From contig CM070735.1 of assembly GCA_036346245.1 (NCBI GenBank), positions 29,928,410-29,992,409 on the forward strand: 64,000 nt of DNA. Reading direction: 5' to 3'. Below are positions 34,519 to 45,600 of this stretch, piece by piece. A program made the translations under genes and the position numbers. The stretch comes from Bonia amplexicaulis. Lineage: Eukaryota; Streptophyta; Magnoliopsida; Poales; Poaceae. Each line of letters begins with the position of its first letter. The stretch's first letter is position 1. The notes beneath the pieces are model-generated. The model saw only the letters and a program-made list of their open reading frames with translations, was not told the DNA's origin and did no database searches.

Positions 34519-35160
34519 TGACAGGCATGACGAACCGGGAGTTCAAGAAGCTAGCCCAATATGGCTAAAACTATTTGACTTGGTTTCTGATGTCGAGATT
34601 GTACATAGAGCCAAGAAGCTCTGCGCTGCCATCAGGAACGGCTACAAGGAGTATGCTGAATTGACTAATATTATGCACGTTGTAGAGGCTCAGGTTAAAG
34701 TTCTTCATAAGAACTTCGTCTCACAGCCACCTTGGAGCTCCGCTGACCGTGAGACAAACGCTGAGAGCTACAATGTACGAAAGCCTATAATGAAGAAAAT
34801 GGGAAGGAAAGGTAAAGCCGTAGCCCAGAAAGGCAAGTCAAATGCTCCATAGAAGAATAAGGCCAGCAAACCAAAGCGGGACAACAAGCCCTATTGTCAG
34901 CAAGACCAAACCAACTACAAGTGTGGCAAGTAGGGTCACTGGTCACGAATTTGTAAAGAGCCGCAACACATCGTTGATGCGTTCCAGGCTAAGAAGGATG
35001 ACAAATGACAGCATAAAACCCACTTTGCCTTTGTTGAGGGGAGGGTTCTCAACAGCTGCCTGCACCAACAGAAATTGACTCTACTCCTGCAACAGCACCC
35101 CGTCTTGACATTGCAGCTGCCGCCTTTCTTTTTGGCCTGGAAGACATCAACGACATGTTA
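34519..35160 (+). pseudogene. copia-type gag fragment with zinc knuckle (left arm)
   Basis: Frames give WLKLFDLVSDVEIV, NYKCGK, a stop, then GHWSRICKEPQHI (a CCHC-knuckle-like stretch) and RLDIA..FLFGLEDIND at the end. Stops at about 34850 and 34930 break it. Protease, integrase and RT are absent after the knuckle. Confidence 0.7.
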
Positions 35161-35164
35161 CAGC

Positions 35165-35960
35165 TTTTTACAGATGCGCGACTAGTGCCCCACTTGCCAC
35201 ACTTGTAAGTTTGGTCTTGCTGATCATAGGGCTTGTCGTCCCGCTTTGGTTTGCTGGCCTTAGTCTCCTGTGGAGCATTTGACTTGCCTTTCTAGGTTGT
35301 GACCTTGCACTTCCCCTTTTCTTCATTATAGGCTTCCACACCTTGTAGCTCCCGGCGTTGATCTCACGACCACCGGAGCTCCAAGGTAGCTGTGCGATAA
35401 AGTTCTTGTAAAGAACTTCATCCTGAGGCTCTGCAACCTACATAATATCAATCAATTCAGCGTACTACCTACAGCCATCTTGACGATAATTCCATGCAGA
35501 CTGCACTGCATTGGGGTGAAAGGTAGAGAGGGTCTTCTCAATCTTCTGCTCATCTGTGATCTGCCTACCACAAAGGGGAAGATTGGTATAAATTTTGTGC
35601 AGAGCAGAGTTGTACTCCCCAACCGTTTTGAATAATAACAAACCTCAATCAAATCCACTCTTGCCCTGCCTGAGGAAGAATGGTGTACTTTAGCTTCTCG
35701 AACCGCTTCTTGAGTGTAGTCCATAATGCTAATGCGCTCTTCTCTGCTATGTACTCATTCTTAAGAGAGACAGAGGTGGTGCATGAGGAAGTAAAGTGCC
35801 AGATTGTTTTCCTTAGGTACGGATTTGGCATCTTCTAATGCATCAATCCGAATGCCAGTATGGAGCTTCTTAGCTCCAAGTACGATCTCGACATCGAAAG
35901 CCAAGTCAAAAAATTTTGGCCATGCTAGGTCAGCTCCTCGAACTCCCGGTTCATGATGCA
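35165..35960 (-). pseudogene. copia-type gag fragment (right arm)
   Basis: On the minus strand it reads FFDLAFDVEIVLGAKKLH, a middle region with frameshifts, then a partial zinc knuckle near 35240-35190. It is the reverse-complement homologue of 34519-35000. Confidence 0.65.
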
Positions 35961-37919
35961 TGTCATCTACACATGCATGAAAGGAATGTAAAAATTTACT
36001 GCAGATAAATATGCATAAAATAAATTGGACAATAGTACAAAAAAGATTCTCGTAATATTTCATAATTTTCTACGTATTTTCTACAATTTTACTGTTGATT
36101 TCAATGATTAAAGACAATTTAAGTAATTACGATTAATCAATATAGTAAATAAATACAAAAAACATAGAAAATAATAATAACAATGCTAAACATGCTTTAA
36201 ATGCTAAAAACAACTCAAAATTTTGAATTCCCAATGCCCTTTTATGCTAGGATATGAATTTTTAGTGAATTCTGCAATTTTCAGGGGCTTATCCACAAAT
36301 TTTCAATTTTAAGAAAATTTTTAGTGTAATTTTTTGATTTTTCGAGGACCCATTTGCAAGATCCAGGACCTGTCTAAAAATTCTAGGAACCTTTCCAAAA
36401 TTTCTAGAATTCGGAGAGCCATTTTGCAAAATCACGAGCGCCAGCCCGCCCCTTTTTTTTTCTTTTGGCCCACTACCGGCCGGCGCAAAGGGGTAGGGTT
36501 TCCCCTACCCCTGTTCATACGTGTGGCGACGCGTATGGGGAGGTCGGTGGTTGAGGCACTCGGTGACGACGGATGGAGCCGACAGCCAAGGTGGCAAGCA
36601 GCCGTCCAGGGCCTGGTGCTATGGGCAGCGACAGCCATACGTGGCTATCGGGCAACGACGGCGAGGCCAGCGACCGGCGGCGCCATGCTATGCCGAGCGG
36701 CGATGGGAGCCGTGCAGAGCGGCGGCCAAGCGGAGGTACAACTCCAAGGCAATGGTGGTGCAGCGGCAACCCGTGTAGGGGCCAACAACAGTGCATCTCA
36801 TGGCGGCGCCACTTCGAGTCCTCGTTTATGCCACATGCAGTGGTGGTCGAGCGACGGCGCTTGCGCGGAAGCGACATTGCGGCGGCCGACGGATCGGGCT
36901 AGCGATGGCCGAACGACGACGTGGCTCCATGCCGACGGTGACTGAACGGCAGCGCGGCCGCGCGCGGGCAGCACGACAATCGGCGTGGCTGCATGCAAGC
37001 GGCGATCGCCCCGTACCGACGGCGTGGCTTCACTCGATGCATGACACATAGCTCGGCCATATGCGGGCGGCGAGGGTTGCCGCAACTCAACGACGTAGCC
37101 CTATGCGGGAGGTACGACGGCATGGCACGGTGGTCGGCGCGGCCGACTGCATTACGGCTCCGAGTCGACGACGGTGTGTGCGGAGGGCGGCGGCAGCTCT
37201 CGGCGGCTGCGGCGCTTCGAGGCGACGCGTGCAAGCGATGCCCGAGGCGGCGACACGAGGGAGCGGCGGTTCGGCGTAGCGGCGGGCCAACTTGGCTGCA
37301 GTCGACGCGGCTTCAGCCGGTGCATGCGGCGGCCAACCGGTGTCGCGACGCGTCTTGGCGGCAAGCATGCTTTTTTCAATCTGATGCCATTAACATCTAT
37401 TCTTTTGCATAAATCTACCGATCGGCTTGATCGGTGACTTTAAGTCTGCTCGCGGAAGATTTAGAGCAAATTTGCACTATAGAAAAAATAATGTAGAAAG
37501 CAAAAATTTTGCAAAATTTAAAACGATCTAGATAACAATGCACAATTCAATCTACGAGTGCTCGACGATTACCTTTCGATCCATCGAAGTGATCGTGTTG
37601 ATAACATGTTGAGAAACCGTCGCTGACGAGCGCAGTCCGATCAATTTCTCCTATACAAAAAGAGTTGGATCAAAACACATAATAATACAATACAATAATA
37701 GATTTAACAAAAGAGATGAAAGAAAAGCTCCTTTCTTTATTATTTTTTCTCAATGAAAACCATTTATTTATAAACTAAGTGAATGGTGCACACCAATAGA
37801 CTGGACTTATAGACCTAGCATAGGTTTGCCAACAATTATGTCCATGTTCTCAAAAACAAGTTCAACCGAAGACCATCAATCGATTACACACGAGGGACCG
37901 ACGCCCAGACGAAATGCTC

Positions 37920-38115
37920 CCTTGCGCCCTGGTGAGTACCAGCTCGGCGCCCCGGCGGCCGCCCTCCGAGCGCCCTGGCAGCCAACCGCCGACACGCTGG
38001 CAATTAACTGCCCTGCGCCGCGGCAACCGCGCCCTGGCAACCGAGTGGCCCAGCGGCCGAACGCCCTAGTGGCCAGACGACCCGGCGGCCAAGCACCCTG
38101 CCACTGGCTCCCGGC
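37920..38115 (+). repeat. Second GCCCTGGC minisatellite
   Basis: Same core motif and spacing as 30880-31200, and on the same strand even though the surrounding arms are inverted relative to each other. Confidence 0.65.
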
Positions 38116-38190
38116 TACGACGCTCCTGCGCCGTGCGCCTCACGACAAAGCAAGAAAGAAGGAAGAGCAAGAAATCAAGGACTTGCGAAC

Positions 38191-38828
38191 ATGGGCTCAC
38201 CTCGCCTGAAGCTCGCCGCAGGTCCACGCTCGGGCGGCACTAGCACCGCCGGTGCCTCTGCAGAATACTGAACCGACACCCTACGCCATGGCAGCAGCGC
38301 CCCTACACGCGCGCCTTGCATCTCGCCCGCGCCCAGCTCGCCATGGCCGGCGCCAGTCCAGGGCCGTCCGTGAGCACCTCCCTCGCCTCCATCACCCTGG
38401 CCGCCAGCCTTGGCTAGGCGGCACCGCGGGGCCGAAGGCCCCGGCCCGCCAGACCTGACGCCTGCGGAGGCTGAACGGTGGCTCACCGGGAGGAGGCCGA
38501 ACTCACGCCTCCTTCCGCCTTCTCCCTTGGACGGCGCTTGCTCCCCTTTTCCTTGGCCAAGAGACGGCGGCCACGCGAGAACAGGGAGCAGCTAGGGCTC
38601 TCCGTTTTATCTCCTCACGGGACCGGGCCGGCCGATTGGTCCACTAACAAGCATGCTCAAGTGGGCTGATTTTCTGACTATGAGCCCAGCACTAAGGAAA
38701 CGGGTTCGGGCCCAATAATTTTAGGAGTCCAAATGTCTTTTAGCATAATTTAGACAGGCTTGCCTTGGGTAAGCCCCTTGATGTCGTCATGGCCTGAACG
38801 CTAAGATACGGGACAAGTCGGAAGCCCT
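38191..38828. other. Intergenic, GC-rich then AT-rich, no gene recognised
   Basis: Open frames at 38250-38600 are proline/alanine/arginine-rich and match no family. No splice pattern was supported. Confidence 0.4.
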
Positions 38829-38959
38829 GTTATACTAGTTGAATGTCTATACATTGCTATATATTTTTAAAATTTATCACACTACATATTTTAAAATTCA
38901 TGGGTGATAAAAATTTTTAGAATATACATACAAATATGTTCTAAAAGTTTTTAAATCTG

Positions 38960-39420
38960 TCAAGTAAGTCGAAAGTCGTCGATCACACCTTGTGGTTATA
39001 AGTCGGAAGACATCGACCACACCTCGTGGTCGTAGGTCGGGAGCCCTCGAGCACACCTCGTCGTCGTAAGTCCGAAGCCGTCGACCATCATGCGTGATCG
39101 TAGGTCAGGAGCGGTCAACCATCGCTGGTAGTCGTAAGTTGGCAGTGGTCGACGATCGATCGTGGTCCTAAATCGGGAGCCTTCGACAATGGCTCGTGGT
39201 CGTACGTCGGAAGTCGACGACCATCATTCATAGTCGTAAGTCGGAAACCATCGAGGACACCTCGTGATCGTAAGTCGGAAGACATCGACCAATGCTCGTG
39301 GTCGTAAATCAGAAGCCGTCGATCACACCTCGTGGTCGTAGTTAGAAGCCGCCGACCATTGTGCGTGATCGTAGGTTGGGAGCAGTCGACCATCGCTGGT
39401 GGGCGTACGTTGGCAGGCCT
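38960..39420. repeat. About 36-bp minisatellite with inverted GTGGTCG / CGACCAC halves
   Basis: Roughly twelve degenerate units of the form TCGTGGTCGTAAGTCGGAAG followed by a (G)TCGACCACACC part. Each unit contains GTGGTCG and its inverse CGACCAC, so each could fold into a hairpin. Three more units lie at 39850-39960. Confidence 0.85.
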
Positions 39421-39429
39421 CCGGTGTGC

Positions 39430-41520
39430 TTGTGCCCTGTTGCCCGACTACCAGCGCCAGCCCCGACTTCGACCATAGCCCTTCGACGTCGAACACAGCC
39501 CTCTTCGACCATGGCCCCCTTCGACCACGGTCCCAACTTCGACCACGGCGTCGACTTCGACCACAGCCTCGACTTTGACCACGACCCCCGACTTTGACCA
39601 CTACCCCCTTCGACTTCAACCACTGCCCCCTTCAACCAATGTCCCCTTCGACCATGGCCCTTCGACGACGACCACTTCCCCCTTCAACCACGGCCCTGAC
39701 TTCGTCCATGGCCCCTGACTTCGACCACTGCCCCCTTCGACTTCAACCACTGCCCCTTCAACTAATGTCCCCTTCGACCACGACCCTTCGACGATGACCA
39801 CTTCTCCCTTCGACCACGGCCTCCTTCGACCATGGCTTCAACTTCAATCAGCACTCGTGGTCGTAAGTCAGAAGACATCGACCACACCTTGTGGTCGTAA
39901 GTCAGAACACATTGACCAGCGCTCGTGGTGTAAATCAGAAGCCGTCGATCACATCTCGTGGCCAAAAGCATGTTACAATCCATAGGGAGTACGAGACCTT
40001 GTGGGTCTTGCCGTCGAGGGTGGGGAGCACGATCTCGGAGTGACCTGGGGGTAGGCGACGGGGATGTCCAACTGGAGGGGGAACTCGTAGCGACGGAGGT
40101 TATGGACGAACCAGCAGGTGCCCTTCGGGTTGGCGCTACGACTACAACCATGACCGCTACTTCGACCACTGCCCCCTTTGACTTCGAGCACTGCCCTCTT
40201 TGACTTCGACCACTGCCCCTTCAACCACTGTCCCCTTTGACCACGGCCCTTCGACGTCGACCACTTCCCTCTTCGACCACGGCTTTGACAACGACCACAG
40301 ATCTTTGACTTCGATCACTGCCCCTTCAACCACTGTCCCCTTAGACCACGACCCTTCGACGTCGACCACTTCCCCATTCGACCACGGCTTCGACTTCGAC
40401 TTCGACCATAGATCTTCGACTTCAACCACGGATCTGTGACCTCAACCACTATCCCTTTTAACCACGACCCTTTGACGACCATGGATCTTTGACGTCGACC
40501 ACTTCCCCCTTCGACCACCGCCCTCTTCGACCACTATCCCCTTCGACCAAGGCCCTTCGACGTCGATCACTTCCCCTTTCGACTATGGCCCCCTTCAACC
40601 ACGGCTTCGACTTTGAGCACGGATCTTCTACTTCGACCACTGCCCCCTTCGATCACTCTCCCCTTCGACCATGGCCCTTCAATGACCACGACCCTTCGAC
40701 GTCGACCACTTCCCCCTTCGACCACCGTCCCCTTCGACCACGGCCTTTCGACGTCAACCACTGTCCCCTTTGACCACGACCCTTTTACGTCAACCACGGC
40801 TTCGACTTCGACCACTGTCCCATTAGACCACGACCCTTCGATGACCACGACCCTTCGACGTTGATCACTTCCCCCTTAGACCATCGCCCCCTTTGACCAC
40901 GGATCTTCGACTTCGGCCACAACCCCTCAACCACGACCCCCTTCGACCATGGCCTGACGTCGACCACGACCTCCTTCGACCACAACCCTTCGACTTAGAC
41001 TGCAGACCGACTTCTCCATGGCCCTTCGACTTCGACCACTGCCCTTTCGACTACTATCCCCTTTGACCACGGCTTGGACTTCGACCATGACCCTTCGACT
41101 TCGACCACTACCCCATTCGACCACTGTACCCTTCAACCACAGTTTGGACTTCGATCATTACCCTTCGACTTCGACCACGGCCTAACTTCGACCATGTCCC
41201 TTTGACTTCGACCGCGGACCGACTTCATCCACAGCCCTTCGACTTCGACCACTGCCCCTTTCGACCACTGTCCTCTTTGATCATGGCTTGGACTTCGACC
41301 ACGACCCTTCGACTTCGACCACGGCCTGACTTCAACCACGGCCCTTCGACTTCGACCACTGTCCCTTCAACCACGGCTTTGACTTCAACCACTGATCTTC
41401 GACTTCGGCCAAGGCCCCATTCGACCACGGCTTCGATTTCGACCACGACCCCTCACTCGACCACTGCCCTTCGACCACGGCCCCCTTTGACCACGGCACT
41501 AACTTCGACGACCAGCTTGG
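39430..41520. repeat. CGACCAC minisatellite field
   Basis: Long irregular array of (C)TTCGACCACGGCCC and TTCGACCACTGCCCC units (12-18 bp), interrupted at 39845-40140 by 36-bp units and the UFC1 fragment. It yields long shadow frames (SKSKPWSK on minus, STTTVPFDH on plus) that should not be called genes. Confidence 0.9.
39980..40135 (-). pseudogene. UFC1-like: UFC1 (UFM1-conjugating enzyme) fragment
   Basis: On the minus strand from about 40135 the frame gives NPKGTCWFVHNLRRYEF, then LQLDIPVAYP. After a small frameshift it gives EIVLPTLDGKTHKV. This is the central part of the E2-like fold of UFC1, which transfers UFM1. The fragment stops before the active-site Cys of the family. It has no start, no introns and minisatellite on both sides, so it is a captured piece of a host exon rather than a gene. 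Confidence 0.75.
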
Positions 41521-41694
41521 GAGACCAAAATGCCAGACAGGGCGACGGGCTCTGAGCGAAGAGCAGGAGGAGGTAGAGAGGCTCACCGGGTGAGTGACCG
41601 TTGGGCGGTGGCGGCGAGGGGAGAGCCACATGGGCGGGTATAGGAAGAGGAAGCCATCGCCATTGTTGAGTGCCCTTTTCTCTGATCCACCGAC

Positions 41695-42230
41695 CGCTGT
41701 CGCCGAGCTGAGGAGGAGGAGGCGCGGCACGAGGGTTCGGGGGAGAGAAGGAGGCGGCGGTTGCTGGAGGTGGAGTGGGGAGGCGGTGGCGGGCAGATGG
41801 GGAGAGGAAGCGGTGGGTGAATGCGTTGGGGAAGCAGTGATGGGGAGATGCGGTGCTGTTAGGGGACTGCGACCAGACGTTGCCGCGTGGGGAAGGAATT
41901 GTTGGCGGTGCCGAGGAGGAGGAGGCGCGGCACGAGGGTTCGGGGGAGAGAAAGAGGCGGAGGTGGAGGTGGGGAGGTGGCGACGGGAAGATGGGGAGAG
42001 GAGGCGGCAGGTGAATGCGTTGGGGAGGCGGCAACAGGGGATGCGGTCTTCTTTGGGAAGTTGGGGGCATGACGGACATTGCCGCGGAGAAGGAATTGGT
42101 GGCGACACTGAGGAGGAGGAGGAGGCGCGGCGCGAGGGTTCGGGGGGAGAGGAGGTAGCGATTGCAGGAGGTGGAGTGGTTGCGAGAGGCGGAGGATGCG
42201 GGGAAGAGAAGAGGAGGAGCGCGGCCCACG
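41695..42230. repeat. About 200-bp tandem repeat, 2.6 units
   Basis: GAGGAGGAGGCGCGGCACGA followed by GGGTTCGGGGGAGAGA recurs at about 41712, 41912 and 42110. The intervening sequence is similar (GTGAATGCGTTGGGGA, GGAAGGAATTG). Units differ by substitutions and small indels. Confidence 0.88.
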
Positions 42231-42369
42231 TGCCAGCCCGACCTTTTCTACGAGGAGCGGAAGAACTACCGACATGCGGATCTAGACGGCTGATCTTTGA
42301 TCGGATGACTGGGAAGAGAGGAGGGAGAATGGACCGACGACCACCAACTCATATTTTTAAGTAGTAGAG

Positions 42370-42440
42370 ATTTGAAAGTCCAAGAAACGTTGGTTAAGCC
42401 CTGCTATATTTTGAAATTCCAAGAAACGTTGGTTAAGCCT
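42370..42440. repeat. 39-bp imperfect direct repeat
   Basis: TTTGAAAGTCCAAGAAACGT at 42370 and TTTGAAATTCCAAGAAACGT at 42409, both continuing TGGTTAAGCC. It immediately follows the putative right end of the transposon. Confidence 0.9.
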
Positions 42441-42689
42441 GAGGACATCATGGTTTCAGGACCTGACTTTGGAACTTAGCACAAATTAGACACCCCAGGT
42501 CTAGACCAAGCATCGAGCTTAGCATAGCAAGTGAAGCTATCCAAGACTATCCCTCTAGGTGTTCCTTCTAAAATATTAAGGAACAAGGAGGTTAGTATTG
42601 GAAGAATAAAATCATCCCTCTACTAACAGGGCTCGCTCTACCGAAGACACCTACCTACAGATTCAAAAAATACAGTTACACTTAGAAAG

Positions 42690-42960
42690 GACTGTAATAC
42701 CCCTCACTTGTACTCATAGGTTAGTTATCCCCTCAGGAGGCATTTGGGATAGTTGTACAGGCCCAAAAGCCTATAAATACCCTATGTATCCCTTATTTGC
42801 AGGAGGTCTCTCTTGAGTTTCCATAAACAATAAAGAAGCATATTCAAACTAGTGAATCCTCGGAGGCTCCCTCCCCGGAGATAACTCCTGTTAGCTCACC
42901 GATAGGAGGAGGATGATTCTCTCAAACCCCCGAACCTATATAAATTCCCGTATCATTTCT
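42690..42960 (+). mobile_element. Probable solo LTR or LTR fragment
   Basis: A TATA motif GCCTATAAATACCC at about 42769-42782 is followed by AATAAAGAAGCATATTC (about 42830) and a short GC-rich stretch ending near CCTATATAAATTCCC. This is the usual promoter/polyadenylation layout of a grass LTR. Ends and duplication are not defined. Confidence 0.4.
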
Positions 42961-45190
42961 ACAGTTATAAACATGGTCCATCAGATAGCTAACATCTACC
43001 CTCCCTTGTATCTAGGTTTTACGCTACAACAGCTATCACAGCCATTCGTGATGTTCCGAAATTTGTGCAAACTATTCTATTCATTTAATACAAAACAATG
43101 CCAAAGCTCCCACGTTGCATTGCACTATGTTTGTTGCAATCAAGAACTCCATGCTCACTTATCATTTGAGCATCGGTTCAAATTGCTCAGGGGCACGCAA
43201 TTCCACTTGTCCGGTTCCTGAAGAGCCAAACCGTGCCAAGCCAAGAAAGAGAAGAGAATCTCGGCGCTAGTTTTACCGTTGTAGGGCCCACGCCGTGCCT
43301 GCGTGGACGGGGCTTACCGATGCGACCTGTCCCCGTCAGTCGCGCCTTGCTCTTGCTTGCATCGCATGAACCCCTTCCCGTGGACAAACTGGTACTTTAC
43401 TACCACTCTCTACCTGGGCCCAAAGTGCTGACACATAGGTCACATTTTTTCCATGAAGAAAAACGAAGTATATGAAGGAGTGTTATCTCAAATAGTAGTA
43501 TACAATGTTCCGTTTGGAACACAACAATTTAAATACAGAAATTTTATAGAAATTTCATGCAGCTTAAATTCAAAATTAAGAAAAATTTCTGCGTTTCAAA
43601 CAAGACCTACATGTTCAGTCTAGAAAATAGCAAGGAGATAGATTGTAAATTCGTGGAGGACTTAGGGTAGATTTCATTCATCTCCGGTGGAAAAGATTGA
43701 TGTGTCAATCTGTGTTATTATCCTAAGATTTTTAACACAGCTTACTTGGTTATTACTCGATAGGAACACCGTCATATGAATAATAATTCAAACAGAGTAG
43801 GACTAGGAGTATTTATCCCGAGCTCACAAGCTAGCCCGAGAATATTACGGTAGTTGTAGGAAGTCTGAGAAGAAAAAATTAAAGTATAATACTTGCCAGT
43901 ACTAGTACAAGGAATTACAAATCGCCTAGTCCTCCCAAGTATTGTATAAGGCCTCCAACTCACTGGCCTCCCAATCAGTGACAATCGAGTATCCCTCGGT
44001 ATCTTCATTTTCAAACCCACCCTCGCCAATTTCCAAATAATACCCTTCTGCGAATGGCTCTGAAAGAGGAGAGTTATAGCAAGAGTGAATATGAAGCACT
44101 CAACAAATTTTTAATAGTGAATGCAGGCAATACCAATTCTATTTTCCTCATTTCTTTTCAATCCTCATTCCTTTCTTTTCTGTATTCCTTTATCTTTCCT
44201 TGCTCTTTTTCTCTTACTTGCCAACATTTATCAAAATTTAAGGGGTTGGCATGTTTTAAAATTTTAAGAAAAACTACTACAGACACTCTAGAGAAAAGAT
44301 GAGCAAAAGGTCCCGTAGACTCTTTTCCAAGAGACTTGGCATGAATTCATGATTTGATTTGAGTATTGCGTAAGCTTGTATTAGTCATAGTTATTCCAAG
44401 GTTTGGACATCTTGTGGGAACTTATATTTGTGGTGGTGGAAATGTCCACGTTAAGAATATATAATGCTTTCCTTGATTTTTTTTCCTTTATATCTCCATC
44501 CGACTATATATAGTCGTTGGTCAAGTAGGTCAACCTCGACACTCCATTATGCTAAATATAGACACCTAGGGATATGTAAATTTATGGCCTGTAGTCCAAT
44601 GGAGGCCCCACTCCATCTTCTCTAGTATCTACTTACTTACCCATTGTGGAGAATATAATTGCAAAATAAGACAAATGCATTTCACCGTTGGTAAATGAGA
44701 ATATGACCGATACGGGTTATAGTTTAATCCAGAATGAAAGATGGTTATTAGTCCTTATATGATATCCCTAGGTAGAGGGTCCCATACCTTATCGATTTCT
44801 TCTTCCTTCCAGAGCACCTTCCACCCCATCTATTACGTTCTTTATGTAGGCCACTGCTCAATTTGTGGTTTTTGCCTTTCCTATCTATTCAGTTTTATTT
44901 TGATCCTTAATCCTGCCCATTATTAAAAATATTTGTTTTGGTGCAAGGTAGTAGAAACAAATAAATATTTTTAAAAACAAATATGTGAGATGCACAACAA
45001 TCTTGACTGAAAATAAATACTGAAGGGTTGCCTTAGTGGTGGTCTTACTGGTTCCCACCCTTGGACCAGTTCTCCCCCTGCATGATTTAGGACCATTGAA
45101 TCTATGCCATCTAATGTATTTGCCAATATTGGGAATGAAGCAAAAATACTGGTAATTAGTATTTCAATTTTTCACTTATTCGGTGCCACC
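42961..45190. other. Intergenic, no gene recognised
   Basis: No supported gene. This is where upstream exons of the X8-domain fragment would be expected, but no signal-peptide exon could be recognised. Confidence 0.4.
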
Positions 45191-45363
45191 TTATTATTAT
45201 TATTCTTCATTTTCCTGTTACTAGAATTTTTTATAGATTTTTCTGGTCTTGTTAGTTTTATTATTTGGGAATTTAGAATTATTATTATTATTTATTTTCC
45301 TGGTTACTAGAATTTTACAGATTTTTCTGGTCTTGTTAGGTTTATTATTTTAGGATTTGGAAT
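45191..45363 (+). repeat. About 86-bp imperfect tandem duplication across the X8 exon acceptor
   Basis: Copies 45191-45278 and 45279-45363 share TTATTATTATTATT, TTTTCCTG, TTACTAGAATTTT and ATTTTTCTGGTCTTGTTAG. Only the second copy has the TTTTAG acceptor used to start the X8 exon. Confidence 0.85.
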
Positions 45364-45600
45364 TTTGGTGTGTTGCTTCAAGTAATGCCTTGGAGACGGA
45401 TCTGCAGAATGGCTTGAATTGGGCATGCGGCCCAGGCAATGTCGATTGCTCAGCTATTCAACCAAGCCAGCCCTGCTACCAGCCTGACACATTGGCTTCC
45501 CATGCTTCATATGCATTGGACAGCTATTACCAGCAAAACGGAGCTAATGATGTGGCTTGTGACTTTGGTGGTGCCGGAGTGCGAATGACGAAATATCCAA
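45354..45600 (+). CDS. X8-domain (carbohydrate-binding, plasmodesmata callose-binding-like) exon, orphan
   Basis: The exon is bounded by TTTTAG and GTAAGT and is open throughout (82 codons plus one base). It reads WCVASSNALETDLQ, WACGPGNVDCSAIQ, CYQPDTLASHASYALDSYYQ and DVACDFGG. These are the ordered cysteines and aromatic residues of the X8 domain (five of the six cysteines; the sixth normally falls in the next exon). X8 binds beta-1,3-glucan and occurs in GPI-anchored callose-binding proteins and at the C-terminus of some beta-1,3-glucanases. No partner exons for signal peptide or GPI tail were found nearby. It may be part of a gene with long introns, or an isolated fragment. Sequence is undamaged. 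Confidence 0.7.

Larger units (their letters stand above)
30880..35160 (+). mobile_element. Left arm of a large inverted repeat: copia-like LTR, leader and gag fragment
   Basis: It runs LTR (to about 32014, TATA motifs TATAAATAGG at 31803 and 31838), a primer-site-like TGTTATCAGCA, leader (32015-32260), GC-rich block (32260-32436 and 33629-34050), AT-rich intron-like spacer (34150-34518) and a gag fragment (34519-35160). The same series occurs in reverse complement at 35165-38190. Two hAT elements have inserted in this arm. No pol is present, so it resembles a large non-autonomous LTR derivative. The outer LTR start is not defined. Confidence 0.75.
35165..38190 (-). mobile_element. Right arm of the large inverted repeat (same element family, opposite strand)
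   Basis: On the minus strand the order is LTR (ending about 37607; TATA-like TTTATAAATA at about 37760), TGTTATCAACA primer-like site, leader to about 37380, GC-rich block (37370-36480), AT-rich spacer (36440-35960) and gag fragment (35960-35165). Leader, spacer and gag align base for base with the left arm in reverse complement. The GC-rich blocks do not obviously match, so each copy may carry different captured or expanded sequence. Confidence 0.75.
38829..42370. mobile_element. Probable transposon filled with minisatellites and carrying a UFC1 fragment (class uncertain)
   Basis: The left end TTATACTAGTTGAATG with an AT-rich subterminal region and the right end TTTTTAAGTAGTAGAGATT resemble termini I have seen on grass repeats, but no target duplication was defined. 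Inside are a 36-bp array, a 12-18-bp CGACCAC array, a host gene fragment and a 200-bp tandem repeat. No transposase or Rep/helicase was found. CACTA, Mutator or Helitron origin is possible; the ends are approximate. Confidence 0.45.

Noticed and set aside
38960..39420. Regularly spaced 36-bp repeats resembling a CRISPR array
   Set aside because: The whole unit is repeated with drift, there are no unique spacers or cas genes, and the context is a plant nuclear genome.
39323..41555. Many open frames rich in WSK or STT/FDH repeats
   Set aside because: They are shadows of the minisatellite; every frame is periodic and no start or domain is supported.
41332..42229. Two overlapping 258-residue minus-strand frames
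   Set aside because: They read through the 200-bp tandem repeat and the CGACCAC array in different frames, so their length reflects repeat composition.
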